Shown one piece after another: positions 61,916 through 64,000 of a stretch of 64,000 bases of DNA; the first letter of the stretch is position 1, and the number at the start of each line of letters is the position of its first letter. The DNA is taken from positions 1-64,000 of the forward strand of contig NZ_FMIR01000015.1 in NCBI RefSeq assembly GCF_900095745.1, read 5' to 3'. The notes under the pieces were generated by a model, which was not told the origin of the DNA, searched no databases, and saw only the letters and a program-made list of their open reading frames with translations. Made by a program: the position numbers and the translations under genes. Source of the stretch: Microbacterium oxydans. Lineage in GTDB: Bacteria > Actinomycetota > Actinomycetes > Actinomycetales > Microbacteriaceae.

Positions 61916-63040
61916 CTATCCGGAGGCCCCCACCGCGCGACGCGGGAGGAGCCTCCCCCAGGCGACGTAGAGGTCGGCGGCGATGTTGCCGTGGGCCCGC
62001 TCGACGTCGGCCGCGGTGATCGTCTGGTTGCCCTGCGCGCCGAACAGCACGACCTCGTCTCCCGGCGTCGTCGCATCGAGATGGGAGACGTCCACGAGGA
62101 AGCTGTTCATCGCGATCCGGTCGACGATGCGCGCACGGCGACCACGGATGAGCACCTCGCCGGTGCCGCTCAGACTGCGATGCACGCCGTCGGCGTACCC
62201 CAGCGGGATCAGCGCGAGACGCGCATCCGCCTCGAGCCGGTGCCAGCGGTCGTAGCCGACCGTGCTCCCCCGCGGATACGAGTTGATCGCCGCGATCCGC
62301 GACACCACCCGCATCGCCGGTCGGAGCGATCCTCCCAGCGCGTCGGTGTCTCCGTAGAGCCCGGCGCCGATACGGACGAGGTCGAACCGGGACTGCGGCA
62401 GGCGCAGCGCCGCGAAGGTGGTCGCGCAGTGCCGGGCCACCGCGCCGTCGGAGACGTCGGCGACCGCGCGCGACTGCTCGTCGAAGCGTGCGGCGCCCGC
62501 CATCACGTCGGCCTCGTCTTCGCAGGGGAAGTGGGAGCAGACGCCGACGACATCCAGACGCGGATCCGCCAGGACGCCCCGAGCCGCATGCACTCCCCGG
62601 GGCTCACCGACCTCCAGCCCGTCCCGCCCGAGCTCGGTGGAGTTGAGCGAGACGTGCGCACGGATGCGCACACCCCGAGCGGCGGCGACCCCGGCCACGA
62701 TCCCGGCATGCTCCGCCCCGCCGATCCACTCCTCGATGCCGAAGCGGATGCCGTCGTCGACCTCGGCCCGCCCCGCGGGCCGCACGCGCAGGAGACGACC
62801 GGCGAAGCCGCTCGCGCGCACGGCCGCCGCCTCTTCGTTCGATGCCAGTCCGATCAGGCCGAGCGTCTGCTCGCCGAGCAACGGCGCCACGATGTCGATG
62901 CCGTGACCGTAGGCGTCGGCCTTCACGACCGCGCAGAACCCGACCTCGGGGCCGAGTTCTGCGCGGATCGTGCGGACGTTGTGGCTGATCGCGTTGCGAT
63001 CGATCTCGACCCATCCGCCCGCCGGTGTGGAGGCTGTCAC
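61916..63040 (-). CDS. alr: Alanine racemase-family PLP enzyme (possibly broad-spectrum)
   Basis: 374 residues from GTG 63038-63040, overlapping the permease stop codon (GTGA). PLP Lys K40 (VVKADAYGHG), the second catalytic Tyr Y263 (STVGYDRW) and GYADG are all present. The middle reads LNSTELGRDGLE and CSHFPCEDE, closer to the broad-spectrum (Bsr) racemases (LNS-GM-RNGLE and HFP-E) than to the IDTGMNRLG of standard alanine racemase. No signal peptide is present. With a permease it suggests use of D- or L-amino acids as food instead of wall synthesis. Confidence 0.9.
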   Translation of the reverse strand: MTASTPAGGWVEIDRNAISHNVRTIRAELGPEVGFCAVVKADAYGHGIDIVAPLLGEQTLGLIGLASNEEAAAVRASGFAGRLLRVRPAGRAEVDDGIRFGIEEWIGGAEHAGIVAGVAAARGVRIRAHVSLNSTELGRDGLEVGEPRGVHAARGVLADPRLDVVGVCSHFPCEDEADVMAGAARFDEQSRAVADVSDGAVARHCATTFAALRLPQSRFDLVRIGAGLYGDTDALGGSLRPAMRVVSRIAAINSYPRGSTVGYDRWHRLEADARLALIPLGYADGVHRSLSGTGEVLIRGRRARIVDRIAMNSFLVDVSHLDATTPGDEVVLFGAQGNQTITAADVERAHGNIAADLYVAWGRLLPRRAVGASG

Positions 63041-64000
63041 GCGTCGACGGGCTCCGCCTCGTGATCCTGCACGACGTCGCGCTTCCCCTTGCGCCCGTGC
63101 CGCCACCAGAAGAACAGGTAGCACGCGGCGACGAACGGGATGCCGAAGTACAACGCCGCCACCTGGTTCGGGTCGAACGCGATCGCGATGACCGACAGGA
63201 GCAGCAGCGAGAACGCCACGATCGGCAACGCCGGGTACAGCGGCGTCCGGTAGGCGAGAGCCGACACGTCTCCGCCCTCGCGCACGAACTTGCGGCGGTG
63301 GAAGAACTGCGAGGCGACGATCGACATCCACACCGCGACGACCGCGAATCCGGCGATCGACACGAGCACCAGATAGACGGTGCCGGCGGCGATCACACTC
63401 GTGAGCAGCGAGACGAGGCCGATCAGGATGCTGACGCTGAGCGCGATGAGAGGGACGCCGCGCTTCGTGAGTCGCGTGAACGCCTTCGGCGCGTGGCCCT
63501 CCTCCGCGAGCGAGAAGAGCATGCGGGCACAGGAGAAGAGCCCGCTGTTGCCCGCGGAGAGGAGCGCCGTGATGATGACGAAGTTCATGATGTCGGGCGC
63601 GTACGGCACTCCCACGTACTGGAAGACGTCGACGAACGGGCTGCTGGTGACGCTGGCGTCTTCGTAGGGCAGGATCGCGGCGATCACGGCGATCGCGCCG
63701 ACGAACAGCACCACCAGTCGCAGCACCGTGGAACGCAGTGCCTTCGGGATGTTCTTGGCCGGGTCCTTGGTCTCGCCCGCCGCGACGCCGATGAGCTCGG
63801 AACCGCTGAACGCGTAGAACACGGCGAGCGCGGTGACGATCACACCGCTGAACCCGTTCGGGAAGAGCCCTCCGGGGGTCTCGAAGTTGCTGAACAGGAT
63901 CGCCGGAGGGTGCTCGGCCGACAGCGGCGTGAACCCGAAGATCGCCGCACCGCCGAGCACGATCAGCGCGACGATCGCGACGACCTTGACCAGCGAGAAC
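63037..64000 (-). CDS. Amino-acid permease, APC superfamily (partial)
   Basis: At least 320 codons, open through base 64000; the first visible residues are FSLVKVVAIVALI. Nine or so membrane helices. The AFSGSELIGVAAGETKDP and SAGNSGLFSCARMLFSLA stretches are those of the AAT family (CycA, AnsP, LysP). The N-terminal third lies beyond the window. Coupled to the racemase gene, so D-Ala, D-Ser, Gly or a related amino acid is likely. Confidence 0.94.
   Translation of the reverse strand, partial: FSLVKVVAIVALIVLGGAAIFGFTPLSAEHPPAILFSNFETPGGLFPNGFSGVIVTALAVFYAFSGSELIGVAAGETKDPAKNIPKALRSTVLRLVVLFVGAIAVIAAILPYEDASVTSSPFVDVFQYVGVPYAPDIMNFVIITALLSAGNSGLFSCARMLFSLAEEGHAPKAFTRLTKRGVPLIALSVSILIGLVSLLTSVIAAGTVYLVLVSIAGFAVVAVWMSIVASQFFHRRKFVREGGDVSALAYRTPLYPALPIVAFSLLLLSVIAIAFDPNQVAALYFGIPFVAACYLFFWWRHGRKGKRDVVQDHEAEPVDA

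Overview
The window is GC-rich throughout, with GTG starts, TANNNT-type -10 boxes, dense ATGA/GTGA gene overlaps and actinobacterial families (WXG100/FtsK secretion genes, DUF222-HNH protein, ECF transporter with a siderophore-interacting flavoprotein, DtxR/IdeR-like box). It looks like a chromosomal segment of a high-GC actinobacterium, most likely Microbacteriaceae (Microbacterium-like). No rRNA, tRNA, CRISPR array, transposase or prophage was recognised. No gap between genes exceeds about 270 bases.

Region 1 (1-22550, all minus strand) is one coherent block read from right to left. It encodes a 2029-residue membrane-anchored Ig-like/FN3 surface protein, a MoxR ATPase, a DUF58 protein, a transglutaminase-like membrane protein, an RDD+FHA membrane protein, a PP2C phosphatase, an FHA protein, a transmembrane Ser/Thr kinase, an FHA-like/winged-helix protein, an FHA-fused EccC/EssC-type FtsK ATPase and two WXG100-like small secreted proteins. 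The second of these has a long Pro-rich 27-residue repeat tail and runs off the window. Most neighbours overlap by 1-4 bases. The block resembles a type VII-like secretion locus wired to a kinase/phosphatase/FHA switch, without EccB, EccD, EccE or mycosin inside the window.

Region 2 (22680-32855) holds housekeeping and assorted metabolism: Tag glycosylase, a zinc alcohol dehydrogenase, an NTF2-like protein, an acyl-CoA oxidase-like flavoprotein, an orphan AAA ATPase, RecQ, a small acetyltransferase, a pirin and an uncharacterised cysteine-motif protein.

Region 3 (32892-39172, minus) is a tight operon: CstA/BtsT-type transporter, YbdD/YjiX small protein, LytS-type histidine kinase, LytTR regulator, DUF485-like small membrane protein and a sodium:solute symporter. 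It resembles the pyruvate-sensing Bts systems of enterobacteria joined to an ActP/MctP-like carrier.

Region 4 (39351-47447) has a secreted subtilase with a Pro/Glu/Thr tail, then on the plus strand an ECF transporter with two S-like membrane proteins, a fused double ATPase, a T component and a siderophore-interacting flavoprotein. A near-consensus DtxR/IdeR box lies before the ATPase gene.

Region 5 (47498-57021, minus) has a DUF222-HNH protein and then a sugar-type ABC importer (two permeases, lipoprotein) with a cupin, an LsrF-type aldolase, an LsrK-like FGGY kinase, a 2-hydroxyacid dehydrogenase and a GntR/UTRA regulator. This is a non-canonical Lsr-like catabolic operon whose substrate cannot be told from sequence.

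Region 6 (57286-64000) has a MazF/RHH toxin-antitoxin pair, an acyl-CoA dehydrogenase, a D,D-carboxypeptidase, two convergent IclR regulators, an Alr-family racemase and a truncated amino-acid permease.
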